Shown: piece by piece, positions 26,672 to 35,045 of the stretch
Numbering within the stretch: position 1 is the stretch's first letter
Layout of the letters: every line of letters starts with the position of its first letter
NCBI GenBank assembly: GCA_002389905.1
Contig: DGRE01000068.1
Span: 1 to 64,000, forward strand
DNA length: 64,000 nt
From: Hungatella sp. UBA4396
GTDB lineage: Bacteria > Bacillota > Clostridia > Lachnospirales > Lachnospiraceae
Direction of reading: 5' to 3'
Translations under genes and position numbers: made by a program
Notes under the pieces: model-generated
The model's input: only the letters and a program-made list of their open reading frames with translations
What the model was told of the DNA's origin: nothing
The model's database searches: none

Positions 26672-26700
26672 TTGACATTACTACTTTAAAGTAGTAATAT
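26672..26700 (+). promoter_or_regulatory. Promoter with embedded operator of the blaI-like gene
   Basis: TTGACA (26672-26677), 17-base spacer, TAATAT (26695-26700). A perfect 22-base palindrome (26677-26698, arms ATTACTACTTT/AAAGTAGTAAT) fills the spacer and touches both boxes, which predicts tight autorepression by the encoded BlaI-type protein. Confidence 0.8.
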
Positions 26701-26731
26701 CAAGTAATAAAATTGGAAAGGGTGACTAGTG

Positions 26732-27091
26732 ATGCGATTTATTCTTTCAAGTACAGAACAGAAAATAATGGAATTATTGTGGAAAAATCAAAAATGGATG
26801 TCAGGAGCTGATTTTTGGGAGTATTTCAATAGCAATGGGCAAAATTGCAAGCGTCAAACAATTAATACTTATTTATCTCGCATGACACAAAAAGGACTTC
26901 TTATAAAAAACGAGAAAAAATATATGTATGCATATACAAAAGAAGAATTTGAAGAGAAAAAAGCAGAAGAAGTATTAAACACTTTATACGAAGGGTCACT
27001 TGAAAAATTTGTTTTTGCATTAACTGGAAACAAAAAAATCAATAGTGATGAAGCTGCTGAATTAAAAAAATATTTAGATAAATTCGACTAA
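26732..27091 (+). CDS. BlaI/MecI/CopY-family repressor
   Basis: 119-residue winged-helix repressor: LSSTEQKIMELLWKNQKWMSGADFW, TINTYLSRMTQKGLLIKNEKKYMYAYT (recognition helix and wing), then a short helical dimerisation tail. ATG at 26732 after GGAAAGGGTG; a GTG at 26729 is also possible. There is no BlaR1/MecR1 sensor protease or beta-lactamase gene nearby, so the inducer and targets are unknown. The two palindromes upstream are its likely operators. Confidence 0.85.
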   Translation: MRFILSSTEQKIMELLWKNQKWMSGADFWEYFNSNGQNCKRQTINTYLSRMTQKGLLIKNEKKYMYAYTKEEFEEKKAEEVLNTLYEGSLEKFVFALTGNKKINSDEAAELKKYLDKFD

Positions 27092-27196
27092 GAAGCATAT
27101 AGACATGATTCAGGTTCCGTTTAAATGTACTTCTTTTTATTCGTAAGAATTTCATCTGCAGTTTCATTAATTTAAAGTACGTTCTTCCCCTTCACA

Positions 27197-27241
27197 TAAA
27201 AACACAAGGCGAACGGCTTATCAATGCCATCCACCTTGTGT
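27197..27241 (-). terminator. Terminator after cbiN
   Basis: Arms ACACAAGG and CCTTGTGT with extra pairing inside (GGC/GCC), followed on the minus strand by TTTTT. It lies 42 bases past the cbiN stop. Confidence 0.75.
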
Positions 27242-27282
27242 CTTATATCTTTATTCACGCCTTACTTAAGGTCCAACTATTC

Positions 27283-27594
27283 TTATTTTTCCTGCCACTT
27301 TTTCCGTTCCACAAACCGTCCCATGAAAAAGGCCAAAATTCCAGTTCCAATTCCAGTCTGAAGGCAGAAGATCAGACTTTCCACCTCTCCGGGAATCTCC
27401 CCGCCGATCCAGGTTTCCATAACAGGGGTAAACCAGGGGTCGTGTTCTTCTCCCTTGATTTCCGATATCATCTGGCTTCCCGCATCGTCAGAGCCGCCAA
27501 ATTCAGCCCCTCTTAAGACAAAGACTGGAACCACCGCAATCAAGCATACCAAGATCAACAGCATTGCTGCAGTCTGTTTATTTTTCTTACTCAT
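27283..27594 (-). CDS. cbiN: Cobalt ECF transporter component CbiN
   Basis: Small membrane subunit that helps CbiM take up Co2+. The 103-residue protein has two membrane helices (about residues 7-27 and 72-92). The extracytoplasmic loop carries FGGSDDAGSQMI and DPWFTPVMETW, typical of CbiN. The start at 27594 follows AAGGAGATG; the preceding in-frame residues overlap cbiM. The stop precedes a terminator. Confidence 0.9.
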   Translation of the reverse strand: MSKKNKQTAAMLLILVCLIAVVPVFVLRGAEFGGSDDAGSQMISEIKGEEHDPWFTPVMETWIGGEIPGEVESLIFCLQTGIGTGILAFFMGRFVERKKWQEK

Positions 27595-27598
27595 CTCC

Positions 27599-28345
27599 TT
27601 AAACCTCCTTTGAAAATCCAACAGCCTTAAGCTCAGGAAGAGCATAAGTCTCAAGGGTCATTATAATCACTGCAGTTAAGATTCCCTCAATGACCGCAAG
27701 GGGAAGCTGGGTTGGAGCGAAAACCCCTAAAAACTTAACAGCAGAAGCCCCTATGCCGCCGATCTCGGACGGATAAGCCAGGGCCAGCTGAAGGCTGGTC
27801 ACACAGTATGTAAGCAAGTCGCCCAGCATGGCTGCCAGGAAAACGCTGACCATCTTATTTACATTCAGCTTTCTGCATAATTTATAGATACCAAAAGTCA
27901 GAAACGGCCCTGCAATGGCCATGGAAAAAGTATTGGCGCCCAAAGTCGTAAGTCCTCCGTGTGCCAGCAGAATTGCCTGGAAAATCAGTACGATCAATCC
28001 CAGAATGCTGACAGCAGACGGCCCGAACAAAATAGCCCCCAGGCCGGTTCCCGTCATGTGGGAACAGCTTCCCGTAACTGACGGAATCTTTAAAGACGAT
28101 ATGACAAAGATAAATGCCCCGGACATGGCCAGTATGGTAATGGCCCGGCCGTCCTTTTGAAGGGATTTCCTGATGGAGAAAAATCCCGCCACCAGAAAGG
28201 GAAGACAGACCGCTCCCCAGGCGATGCAGTATGCCGCCGGAAGATACCCCTCCATAATGTGCATTCCATAGGCGCTGGGCACAACGGCGAAGGCCATGGC
28301 AAATGCAATTGCCAGTTTCATGATACTTGTTTCTTTCTTACTCAT
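27599..28345 (-). CDS. cbiM: Cobalt ECF transporter substrate-binding component CbiM
   Basis: Membrane S-component that captures Co2+. The 248-residue protein has a signal-like first helix ending [13 protein letters not shown]. After cleavage the new N-terminus is Met-His, whose His is the metal ligand in this family. [19 protein letters not shown] is also conserved. The start at 28345 (MSKKETS) has GAGGAG about seven bases away; a Met two codons earlier is too close. Only four bases separate it from cbiN. Controlled by the cobalamin riboswitch just upstream. Confidence 0.93.
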   Translation of the reverse strand: MSKKETSIMKLAIAFAMAFAVVPSAYGMHIMEGYLPAAYCIAWGAVCLPFLVAGFFSIRKSLQKDGRAITILAMSGAFIFVISSLKIPSVTGSCSHMTGTGLGAILFGPSAVSILGLIVLIFQAILLAHGGLTTLGANTFSMAIAGPFLTFGIYKLCRKLNVNKMVSVFLAAMLGDLLTYCVTSLQLALAYPSEIGGIGASAVKFLGVFAPTQLPLAVIEGILTAVIIMTLETYALPELKAVGFSKEV

Positions 28346-28360
28346 GTTCATTCTCCTCTC

Positions 28361-28410
28361 AAAAAAATAAGCACCTACGATCCGATGATTCCCACTCATC
28401 AGACAGGCGC
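28361..28410 (-). terminator. Riboswitch expression-platform terminator
   Basis: Arms GCGCCT and AGGTGC with an inner pairing CTGATGA/TCATCGG, followed on the minus strand by TTATTTTTTT. It lies between the cobalamin aptamer and cbiM, as expected for B12-induced termination. Confidence 0.8.
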
Positions 28411-28484
28411 CCTCTGGGTAAATCTTTGTACAACAAAAAGACTTCCCGGCATCCGGTCATCGCTCGTAACCGAATGCATCGCAA

Positions 28485-28650
28485 AATGAAAGGCAGGTCT
28501 TCTGACTTTGGCTTCCTCGCAGCAGCTCCTCTTCCCGGTTTCCCAGTGATTTATGGAACCCTGCTCCACACTTACAGCGGCGGGACCGTAAGGGATTTTC
28601 ACCCTTTTCCCTATTATCCTGCGGAGAATTTTCACAGGCACCTTCCAAAT
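28485..28650 (-). ncRNA. Cobalamin riboswitch
   Basis: The minus strand carries the B12 box AGTCAGAAGACCTGCC (28492-28507), the GGTGCCTGTGAAAA opening, the AGGGAAAAGGGTGAAAATCC segment, and GGTCCCGCCGCTGTAAG. These are the conserved core elements of the AdoCbl aptamer in the right order. It has its own promoter just upstream and a terminator before cbiM, so cobalt uptake by cbiMN is shut down when cobalamin is plentiful. Confidence 0.95.
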
Positions 28651-28661
28651 AATACCATTGT

Positions 28662-28690
28662 ATTGTAACGTTTTAGAACTTTTCTGTCAA
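28662..28690 (-). promoter_or_regulatory. Sigma-A promoter of the riboswitch-cbiMN transcript
   Basis: On the minus strand TTGACA (28685-28690), 17-base spacer, TACAAT (28662-28667). The -35 box overlaps the cbiO stop codon. Transcription would start right at the riboswitch. Confidence 0.8.
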
Positions 28691-29535
28691 CTTTTTTGAT
28701 TTGGTCTCAATTCCTTCAGAAGAGTTTCCAATTTTCCAGCACTCCTGGGACAAACTTCCTTTTCATCTAAAATCCCATGTTTTACCAGACTGGTCCATAC
28801 CTCAAGGAGTATGGGCTTTCTCAAATTAGCCTCTTGTAATACCTCATCTCTTTTGAAAATCTCTGCCATAGGACCGTCAGCAATGACCCTGCCATGAGCA
28901 AAAACCACTGCCCGGTCCGCCCATCCATAGGCGAAATCCACATCGTGTGTGGAAATCAAAAGTGTTTTCCCCATAACTGCCATTTTATCCAGAATCCCTT
29001 TCAGCATTTCCACATTGACTGGGTCTAAGGAAGCAGTAGGCTCATCAAATATCACCACCTCTGATTCCATGGCAAGAATATCCGCGATGCTGACCCGCTT
29101 TTTCTCCCCTCCGCTTAAATAGTGAGGCGGACGGTCCTTCATTCCGGTTAAATTCATATCAGATAATGCCTGTTCCACGCGCCTTACTACCTCTTCCTTA
29201 GGAAGCCTTAAATTCATAGGGCCAAAGGATACCTCAGAAAAGACTGTGGAAGCAATGATCTGGTGATCTGCATCTTGGAACACAATTCCCACGTGCTTTC
29301 TCAATTCGTTGAAATCCTTTTTCTTTATTTCCTTTCCATCATAGAAAATCCGCCCGGAATCCGGCTGCAAAACTCCGTTTAAGTTGAGAAAACAGGTGGA
29401 CTTTCCTGCCCCGTTGGAACCCAGGACTGCAATCTTTTCTCCTTTTCTCACAGTTAAGTTAATTCCCTTTAAAACTTGAGTCCCTTCTTCATAGGAATAG
29501 CATAGGTTTTCTGCCTGTAAAAGAATACTTTCCAT
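28687..29535 (-). CDS. cbiO: Cobalt ECF transporter ATPase CbiO
   Basis: ATPase of the ECF energising module. The 282-residue protein has Walker A LGSNGAGKST (about residue 39), a Q-loop VFQDADHQ, signature LSGGEKKRVSIADIL, Walker B VVIFDEPTASLDP and the switch His in STHDVDF. AAGGAGG precedes the ATG. It lies downstream of cbiQ across a tandem-repeat spacer and upstream of the riboswitch, so it is outside the riboswitch-controlled transcript. Confidence 0.93.
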   Translation of the reverse strand: MESILLQAENLCYSYEEGTQVLKGINLTVRKGEKIAVLGSNGAGKSTCFLNLNGVLQPDSGRIFYDGKEIKKKDFNELRKHVGIVFQDADHQIIASTVFSEVSFGPMNLRLPKEEVVRRVEQALSDMNLTGMKDRPPHYLSGGEKKRVSIADILAMESEVVIFDEPTASLDPVNVEMLKGILDKMAVMGKTLLISTHDVDFAYGWADRAVVFAHGRVIADGPMAEIFKRDEVLQEANLRKPILLEVWTSLVKHGILDEKEVCPRSAGKLETLLKELRPNQKS

Positions 29536-29600
29536 TTTTTCACCTCCTTTTCAGCCTGCAAAAGCCATTCATTCTACCTTTAACTTCAGACGTTATCTCA

Positions 29601-29764
29601 GCTATTATCCAGTCTTTATTTAGGCCGTTACTTCGCCATTATGTAATCTTTATTCCAGCCGCTCTTCCAGCCATTATCCAGTTCTTATTCCAGCCGTTCT
29701 TGAGGCCATTATCCAGTCTTTATTTCAACTATCTCCATCCATTACCCAGTCCCTATTCCAGCTA
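29601..29764. repeat. About 35-base tandem repeat between cbiQ and cbiO
   Basis: Five degenerate contiguous units starting near 29601, 29635, 29670, 29705 and 29738, each like GCCATTATCCAGTCTTTATT then a variable CCAGCCGTTCTTG. Stops occur in all frames on the coding strand, so it is a non-coding minisatellite. Units are 34-35 bases with no spacers, so it is not CRISPR. Confidence 0.75.
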
Positions 29765-30544
29765 TCATTTCGCCCGCCATACCAACAACCATGTCAGAAC
29801 CAGACCCCCAACATAACCTGCTGCTGCACCTATCTGCCACCCCTTAACCGGCCGCTCTTCTTCCAGAAATAAAAGCTCCCCGTCATAACACCTTGCCGTC
29901 ATTGCATTGTAATAGATTCCCGCCTTCTTCAAAGAAACCACAAATAAGTTCCCCCCTATGCACCCAAAGGTACGGCAGGATGTCTTAAAACCGCTGTATC
30001 CAAGGCGTGACTCCGCCGCCTGCTTCATCTGGCGCTGGGAATCTGTCATCACAAAGATAAACCGATAAATCAGGTTCATTAATTCCACAATTATCTTAGG
30101 TGCCCGGATACTTTTCAAAACACCGATTACCTCACTGGCGGTCGTGGAAAGCACCATCATATACATAGCGCTTAAGGAAGCGGAAGCCTTTAAGACAAGA
30201 CCAGCCGCCAGCCTCATCCCCTCCTCCGTCACATAGAGATAAACCCCTGCTCCAGAAATAAGAACATGCCCATAAGGTTCTCTGGAAATACCTATGGCAA
30301 TAGCCATTGTGCCTAAAACCAGGAATCCAAAAGGTATCTTAAAAAGGGTCAAATATTTCCTCCAAGAAAGCCCCCCTGCTAAAATGGTAATGGCAGACAT
30401 GGAGAAAAGCACCAGACAGGACATCCATACATCATTTGCTGCAATGCAGATTAAAAGCCCGCAGACAGCTACAGCAGCTTTCAGCCGGGGATTCCAGCTT
30501 CTCAGCCGGGAGACGCAGGCATAATAATCAATGGTATTCAACAT
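29765..30544 (-). CDS. cbiQ: Cobalt ECF transporter membrane component CbiQ
   Basis: Coupling membrane protein (T-component) of the ECF module. The 259-residue product has several membrane spans and the family's coupling motif near ESRLGYSGFKTSCRTFG (an Ala-Arg-Gly-like helix), plus YNAMTARCYDGEL. ATG at 30544 with AGGAGG five bases upstream; GTG at 30550 is too close. Only about 50 bases separate it from the terminator of the ABC-F gene and I see no good promoter there, so it may depend on read-through. Confidence 0.88.
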   Translation of the reverse strand: MLNTIDYYACVSRLRSWNPRLKAAVAVCGLLICIAANDVWMSCLVLFSMSAITILAGGLSWRKYLTLFKIPFGFLVLGTMAIAIGISREPYGHVLISGAGVYLYVTEEGMRLAAGLVLKASASLSAMYMMVLSTTASEVIGVLKSIRAPKIIVELMNLIYRFIFVMTDSQRQMKQAAESRLGYSGFKTSCRTFGCIGGNLFVVSLKKAGIYYNAMTARCYDGELLFLEEERPVKGWQIGAAAGYVGGLVLTWLLVWRAK

Positions 30545-30591
30545 TTTCACCTCCTTTCGTATCGCTTAAGGCTGATTTCTGTTGCACCCAC

Positions 30592-30640
30592 AAAAAAAAC
30601 GGGATAGACAGGCGTTTCAACGACTGGCTTTCCCGCCTTT
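30592..30640 (-). terminator. Terminator after the YbiT-type ABC-F gene
   Basis: On the minus strand, arms CGGGAAAGCCAG and CTGTCTATCCCG (two mismatches) followed by TTTTTTTT. The imperfect stem could allow read-through into cbiQ. Confidence 0.65.
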
Positions 30641-30650
30641 TTTATTTTAT

Positions 30651-32297
30651 TTAACCCTCTGCATTCTCGGAAACTTGTTCCTCGGTCAGAGTAAATACCT
30701 GTCTCTTACGAGCCATATCATCGCTTGCCAGGTACTCATCGTAAGTAGTGATCTTATCAATCAACTGACCGTTAACGATCTCCATAATACGGTTTGCCGT
30801 AGTCTCCACGATCTGATGGTCACGGGAGGAGAAAAGCAGAACTCCCTGGAATTTCATAAGACCGTTATTTAATGCAGTGATGGACTCCATATCCAAGTGG
30901 TCCGTAGGCTCATCAAGCATCAGCACATTGGAACCGGAAATCATCATCTTGGAAAGCATACAGCGCACCTTCTCACCACCGGAGAGCACACGTACCTTTT
31001 TCACGCCGTCTTCTCCTGCAAAAAGCATACGTCCTAAGAAACCACGCACATAAGTAACATCCTTTTCCGGAGAATACTGGGTCAGCCAGTCCACAATGAT
31101 ATCATCATTGTCAAATTCCGCAGAATTATCTTTGGGGAAATAGCTATGGCTGGTGGTAATACCCCACTTGTAATCACCTTCATCCGGCTCCATTTCTCCT
31201 GCAAGGATTTTAAACAGAACCGTCTTGGCAAGCTCATTTGGTCCCACCAAAGCCACCTTATCCTCACGGTTTAAGGTAAAGGAGATGTTATCTAAAATCT
31301 TTACGCCATCAATGGTCTTTGATAAATTGGTAACCGTCAGCACTTCATTGCCAATCTCACGGGCAGGACGGAAATCAATGTAGGGATATTTCCGGCTGGA
31401 GGGCTTAATGTCATCCAGTTCGATTTTCTCCAAAGCCTTCTTTCTGGAGGTTGCCTGCTTGGATTTGGAAGCATTGGCAGAGAAACGCTGGATAAATTCC
31501 TGCAATTCCTTGATCTTTTCTTCCTTCTTCCTGTTGGCTTCCTTCATCTGCTTTACGATTAACTGGCTGGACTCATACCAGAAGTCATAGTTTCCTGCAT
31601 AAAGCTGAATCTTGCTGTAATCAATATCTGCGATCTGGGTGCAGACTTTATTTAAGAAATAACGGTCATGTGATACCACGATTACGATATTTTCAAAATT
31701 AATAAGAAATTCCTCCAGCCATGCAATGGCATCCAAATCCAAATGGTTGGTAGGCTCGTCGAGAAGCAGAATATCCGGATTTCCGAACAATGCCTGGGCA
31801 AGAAGCACCTTAACTTTTTCCGCTCCGGTTAAATCCTTCATCAATTTGTAGTGAAGATCTGTCTCAACTCCAAGTCCGTTTAATAAGTTAGCTGCATCGG
31901 ATTCAGCCTCCCAGCCGTTCATAGAAGCGAATTCGCCTTCTAAATCTGCCGCCTTGATGCCGTCCTCTTCCGTGAAGTCTTCCTTCATGTAGATGGCATC
32001 CTTTTCCTTCATGATCTCATAAAGTCTGGTATTTCCCATAATAACCGTATCCAGTACCTGGAAATCATCATATCGGAAATGGTCCTGCTTTAAGAAGGAA
32101 AGTCTCTGTCCCGGTGTAATGACGATATCACCACTGGTAGGCTCCAGCTCGCCGGAAAGAATCTTGAGAAATGTGGATTTTCCCGCACCATTGGCACCGA
32201 TCATGCCGTAGCAGTTGCCCTCTGTAAATTTGATATTTACATCTTCAAACAATGCTTTTTTTCCAATTCTTAATGTTACATTATGTGCACTGATCAT
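30651..32297 (-). CDS. ABC-F ATPase, YbiT/YkpA-like
   Basis: Cytosolic twin-ATPase protein of the ABC-F family. The 548-codon reading frame starting MISAHNVTLRIGKKALF has Walker A GANGAGKST and, in the second domain, the altered GPNELAKTV (Gly-Lys-Ser/Thr replaced by Ala-Lys-Thr). Signatures are LTGAEKVKVLL and LSGGEKVRCML, and both domains have DEPTNHLD/DEPTDHLD. It lacks the C-terminal coiled coil of Uup. The start at 32297 matches relatives; the 37 extra upstream residues look like leader. The ribosome site AAAGGGAA is distant. Second ABC-F gene in the window. Confidence 0.9.
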   Translation of the reverse strand: MISAHNVTLRIGKKALFEDVNIKFTEGNCYGMIGANGAGKSTFLKILSGELEPTSGDIVITPGQRLSFLKQDHFRYDDFQVLDTVIMGNTRLYEIMKEKDAIYMKEDFTEEDGIKAADLEGEFASMNGWEAESDAANLLNGLGVETDLHYKLMKDLTGAEKVKVLLAQALFGNPDILLLDEPTNHLDLDAIAWLEEFLINFENIVIVVSHDRYFLNKVCTQIADIDYSKIQLYAGNYDFWYESSQLIVKQMKEANRKKEEKIKELQEFIQRFSANASKSKQATSRKKALEKIELDDIKPSSRKYPYIDFRPAREIGNEVLTVTNLSKTIDGVKILDNISFTLNREDKVALVGPNELAKTVLFKILAGEMEPDEGDYKWGITTSHSYFPKDNSAEFDNDDIIVDWLTQYSPEKDVTYVRGFLGRMLFAGEDGVKKVRVLSGGEKVRCMLSKMMISGSNVLMLDEPTDHLDMESITALNNGLMKFQGVLLFSSRDHQIVETTANRIMEIVNGQLIDKITTYDEYLASDDMARKRQVFTLTEEQVSENAEG

Positions 32298-32519
32298 TTT
32301 AACTTTAATTCCCTTTCTGTAATCTGCTTTTATCCGCCTTCCCTGTCCATGGTTCTTGGGCAGAGTATGCGGTTTTTCATTGTCTCTACTCAGCAAAATA
32401 GGGGTCAATTGGCCCCTTTCTTGTCATCTCTCTTATTGTACCTGAAAATCCCGAATTTGCAAGCCTTTTATATTGAAAAAAGGAAGTTCTGCCTGCATCA
32501 TCCGGGATTTTAAGTATTT

Positions 32520-33167
32520 TTACTTTGCTGCTTCTACCTTTAATGGAAAATTCGTCTTACTGCCTGCATCATAATTGACAGTCACATAAGTTACCTTTAC
32601 CATGGCTCCGCTTCCATTTCCTCCGTCGGTGGCCGTTCCCAGCACACCGCTGTCCAGGCCTTCGCCGCTGCCTTTAATAAAGCTGAGTTCTTCTTCTGAC
32701 TCCGTCTTAATGGTAAAGGTGCTCATGGCCTGATCCACCACACTGCCTGTCACTGTTTGAACATTCATATCCTCCTGTCCATCCAGCACCAGAACGATCT
32801 TTGCGTTGGAGGTATCAGAACCGGATATTTCACCCTTGTAAACAACAGAAACCTCTACTTCAGGCCCGAGAGCATAGGAAGTCTCCACTGCCACGCCCTT
32901 TAAGTCAAAATCAGTCTCCGCCTCACCGTTTAACACGGTCATGTTTTCCAGATTGTCGTCCACCTTTATGACCTTAGCTGTCAGTATCTTAAATTCAGCA
33001 CCATTGCCGGGGGCCTCCTGGCTGGCAGTTTCAGTGCTATCTGTTGATGCTTCGGAAGAAGCAGTTGTCGATTCTGAACTGCTTTCCGTATTTCCAGTCG
33101 GTTTTCCACAAGCAGTAAATAAAACAGCACCGCAGACGGCCAATGCTAAAATCCATATTCTTTTCAT
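32520..33167 (-). CDS. Hypothetical lipoprotein
   Basis: 215 residues with a lipoprotein signal (lipobox LFTAC, Cys about residue 20), then a Ser/Thr/Glu-rich linker (residues 26-55). The beta-rich domain that follows has repeated patterns such as AKVIKVDDNLENMTVLNG and VTGSVVDQAMSTFTIKT, suggesting two OB-like or tandem beta modules. The start at 33167 has GGGG seven bases away; ATG at 33173 is possible. Secreted and membrane-anchored; function unknown. A weak hairpin (AAAATCCCG/CGGGATTTT) lies after the stop. Confidence 0.75.
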   Translation of the reverse strand: MKRIWILALAVCGAVLFTACGKPTGNTESSSESTTASSEASTDSTETASQEAPGNGAEFKILTAKVIKVDDNLENMTVLNGEAETDFDLKGVAVETSYALGPEVEVSVVYKGEISGSDTSNAKIVLVLDGQEDMNVQTVTGSVVDQAMSTFTIKTESEEELSFIKGSGEGLDSGVLGTATDGGNGSGAMVKVTYVTVNYDAGSKTNFPLKVEAAK

Positions 33168-33331
33168 GAGCATCCCCTTCTTTCTTTTCTGCTTTATCTG
33201 TTATTTCAAATTTAGTATATCATCCGATTGTGAAAAATCTTTATCTTTTTTCTTAAGTAATTTTAATAATTGGATAAAACTTCCTGAATTATTATTTTCC
33301 ATCCAACACACCCTATTTTTGAGGTGATTCA

Positions 33332-33508
33332 ATGAAAAACAATTTATCCAGATTACTTTTTAAAAGTACCAGCACCAGACGTTACTTTATAACACTCCCA
33401 GTATGGCTGCAAATAATACTGCATGAAAATCATTCATACATTGATACCGCCGCACAATTACACCATGTTGCCGGGATATTATTACAGCAAAAAAACCTTA
33501 GTTTTTAA
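33332..33508 (+). CDS. Small ORF, 58 residues, unknown
   Basis: ATG at 33332 with a good GAGGTG site seven bases upstream, opening MKNNLSRLLFKSTSTRRYF, and a TAA stop at 33506-33508. It fills most of an otherwise gene-free gap between two minus-strand genes. The middle is mildly hydrophobic (LPVWLQIIL), the N-terminus basic. No family recognised. The ribosome site is the main support. Confidence 0.45.
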   Translation: MKNNLSRLLFKSTSTRRYFITLPVWLQIILHENHSYIDTAAQLHHVAGILLQQKNLSF

Positions 33509-33545
33509 TAAACCGGTTTTAGGGGTATGTGTAAAATATTTATTC

Positions 33546-34307
33546 TTAAATTTCTCCATACCGCCCCAGAAAACTCTGAGTTCTCACGTTATTAGAGGCA
33601 AAAACTTCTTCCGGCTTTCCTTCTTCCACGATCACTCCGCCGTCCATAAATATGATCCGGTCTGAAATATCCCTGGCAAAGGCCATTTCATGAGTTACAA
33701 TGACCATGGTGATCTGCATATCCGCCAGAGATTTAATAACCTTTAACACCTCTCCTGTAAGTTCCGGGTCCAGAGCTGAGGTGGGTTCATCAAAGAATAA
33801 AATTCTGGGATTTAAAGCCAAAGCTCTTGCAATAGCCACTCTCTGGCACTGTCCTCCGGAAAGCTGGCAGGGATAAGCCCCAGCCTTTTCCTCCAGTCCC
33901 ATTTTCCGCAGCAGCTCCATGGCACTGGCTTCTGCCTCTTCTTTTTTCCGCTTCTGTACATGGATGGGCGCATCGGTCACATTCTTCAATACAGTCATAT
34001 GGGGAAATAAGTGAAAGTTCTGAAATACCAGACCGTAATGTTTCTGTATTTCCTTCAGATTTTCCTTTTTGGCGTAAACGGATTTCCCATCACTGCCTTC
34101 CCAGGCAGCCTTTTCTCCTATATAGATCAGTTCTCCTCCATCCATCTGTTCCAGCATGGTGGCGCAGCGGAGCAAAGTGGATTTGCCTGAACCGGAGGGA
34201 CCTATGATGGATACGATCTCCCCTTCTCTTACCGACAGGGAAATATCCCGAAGCACACCCTGGCCGTCAAACTCCTTGCGGACATGGTTCATTTCCAGTA
34301 AGTACAT
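33546..34307 (-). CDS. Polar amino acid ABC transporter ATPase (GlnQ-type)
   Basis: ATPase of an amino-acid importer. The 253-residue protein has Walker [10 protein letters not shown] (about residue 36), Q-loop [14 protein letters not shown], signature [15 protein letters not shown], Walker [14 protein letters not shown] and [15 protein letters not shown], all typical of GlnQ/HisP. AGGAGGAGG precedes the ATG. It is third in the operon binding protein-permease-ATPase on the minus strand, 12 bases after the permease. Confidence 0.93.
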   Translation of the reverse strand: MYLLEMNHVRKEFDGQGVLRDISLSVREGEIVSIIGPSGSGKSTLLRCATMLEQMDGGELIYIGEKAAWEGSDGKSVYAKKENLKEIQKHYGLVFQNFHLFPHMTVLKNVTDAPIHVQKRKKEEAEASAMELLRKMGLEEKAGAYPCQLSGGQCQRVAIARALALNPRILFFDEPTSALDPELTGEVLKVIKSLADMQITMVIVTHEMAFARDISDRIIFMDGGVIVEEGKPEEVFASNNVRTQSFLGRYGEI

Positions 34308-34319
34308 ATCTTCCTCCTC

Positions 34320-34970
34320 CTATTGATAATAGTTCAAACGATGTTCCAAATGCTCCATTCCCACTGCCACGATCAGGTTAAAGATATAATAGAACAGTCC
34401 TGCCGCAACAAAGGGAACGAGGCTGGTCTGAGAAGAGGCCAGGGCCTTGGCAACGGCGAACATCTCTAAAACGCTGATGGTGAAGGCCAGGGATGTGTCC
34501 TTGACCAGAGTGATGACCTCATTGGTCACAGAAGGCAGTATCCGCTTCACTACCTGAGGAAATATGATCCGGAAAAAAGTCTGTCCCCTGGAGTAACCCA
34601 GCAGCTTTGATGCCTCATATTGTCCAACAGGCATGGACTGAATTCCGCTGCGGTAAATCTCTGCAAAATAGGCGGCATAGTTGATGATAAAGCCAATGAA
34701 GGCGGCCATAAGCCGGTATCCGTTCCCTACCTTTAAGCCAAATAAGTAATAGGGGCCGAAATACACCACCATGAGCTGAAGCATCAGAGGAGTTCCCCTC
34801 ATGACTGAAATATAAAATTTAACAATGGCTCTTATGACAGGGTTCTTTGACATCCTTCCAAAGGATACCAAAAGTCCCAGGGGCAGAGAAAAGACCAGCG
34901 TCACAAAAAATATCTGGATGCTGACCCACATACCCCCTGCCAGTTGTAAAAGTATCTTTTCTAAAGTCAT
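34320..34970 (-). CDS. Polar amino acid ABC transporter permease
   Basis: Membrane subunit of the amino-acid importer. The 216-residue protein has five or so membrane helices and the HisM-type motif YFAEIYRSGIQSMPVGQYEASKLLGYS (EAA loop), plus the N-terminal MRGTPLMLQL signature. The start at 34970 (MTLEKIL) has GGAGGAG upstream; the longer frame lacks a site. Lies between the binding protein and ATPase genes. Confidence 0.92.
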   Translation of the reverse strand: MTLEKILLQLAGGMWVSIQIFFVTLVFSLPLGLLVSFGRMSKNPVIRAIVKFYISVMRGTPLMLQLMVVYFGPYYLFGLKVGNGYRLMAAFIGFIINYAAYFAEIYRSGIQSMPVGQYEASKLLGYSRGQTFFRIIFPQVVKRILPSVTNEVITLVKDTSLAFTISVLEMFAVAKALASSQTSLVPFVAAGLFYYIFNLIVAVGMEHLEHRLNYYQ

Positions 34971-35045
34971 GATTTCTCCTCCATGTTCTCCCAAAAATGG
35001 GTTCCGGCTTCTGATGAAAAGGGCCGGAACCCATGGGGTTTATCT

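Noticed and set aside
29601..29764. CRISPR array
   Set aside because: Units are contiguous, degenerate and unspaced, with no cas genes.
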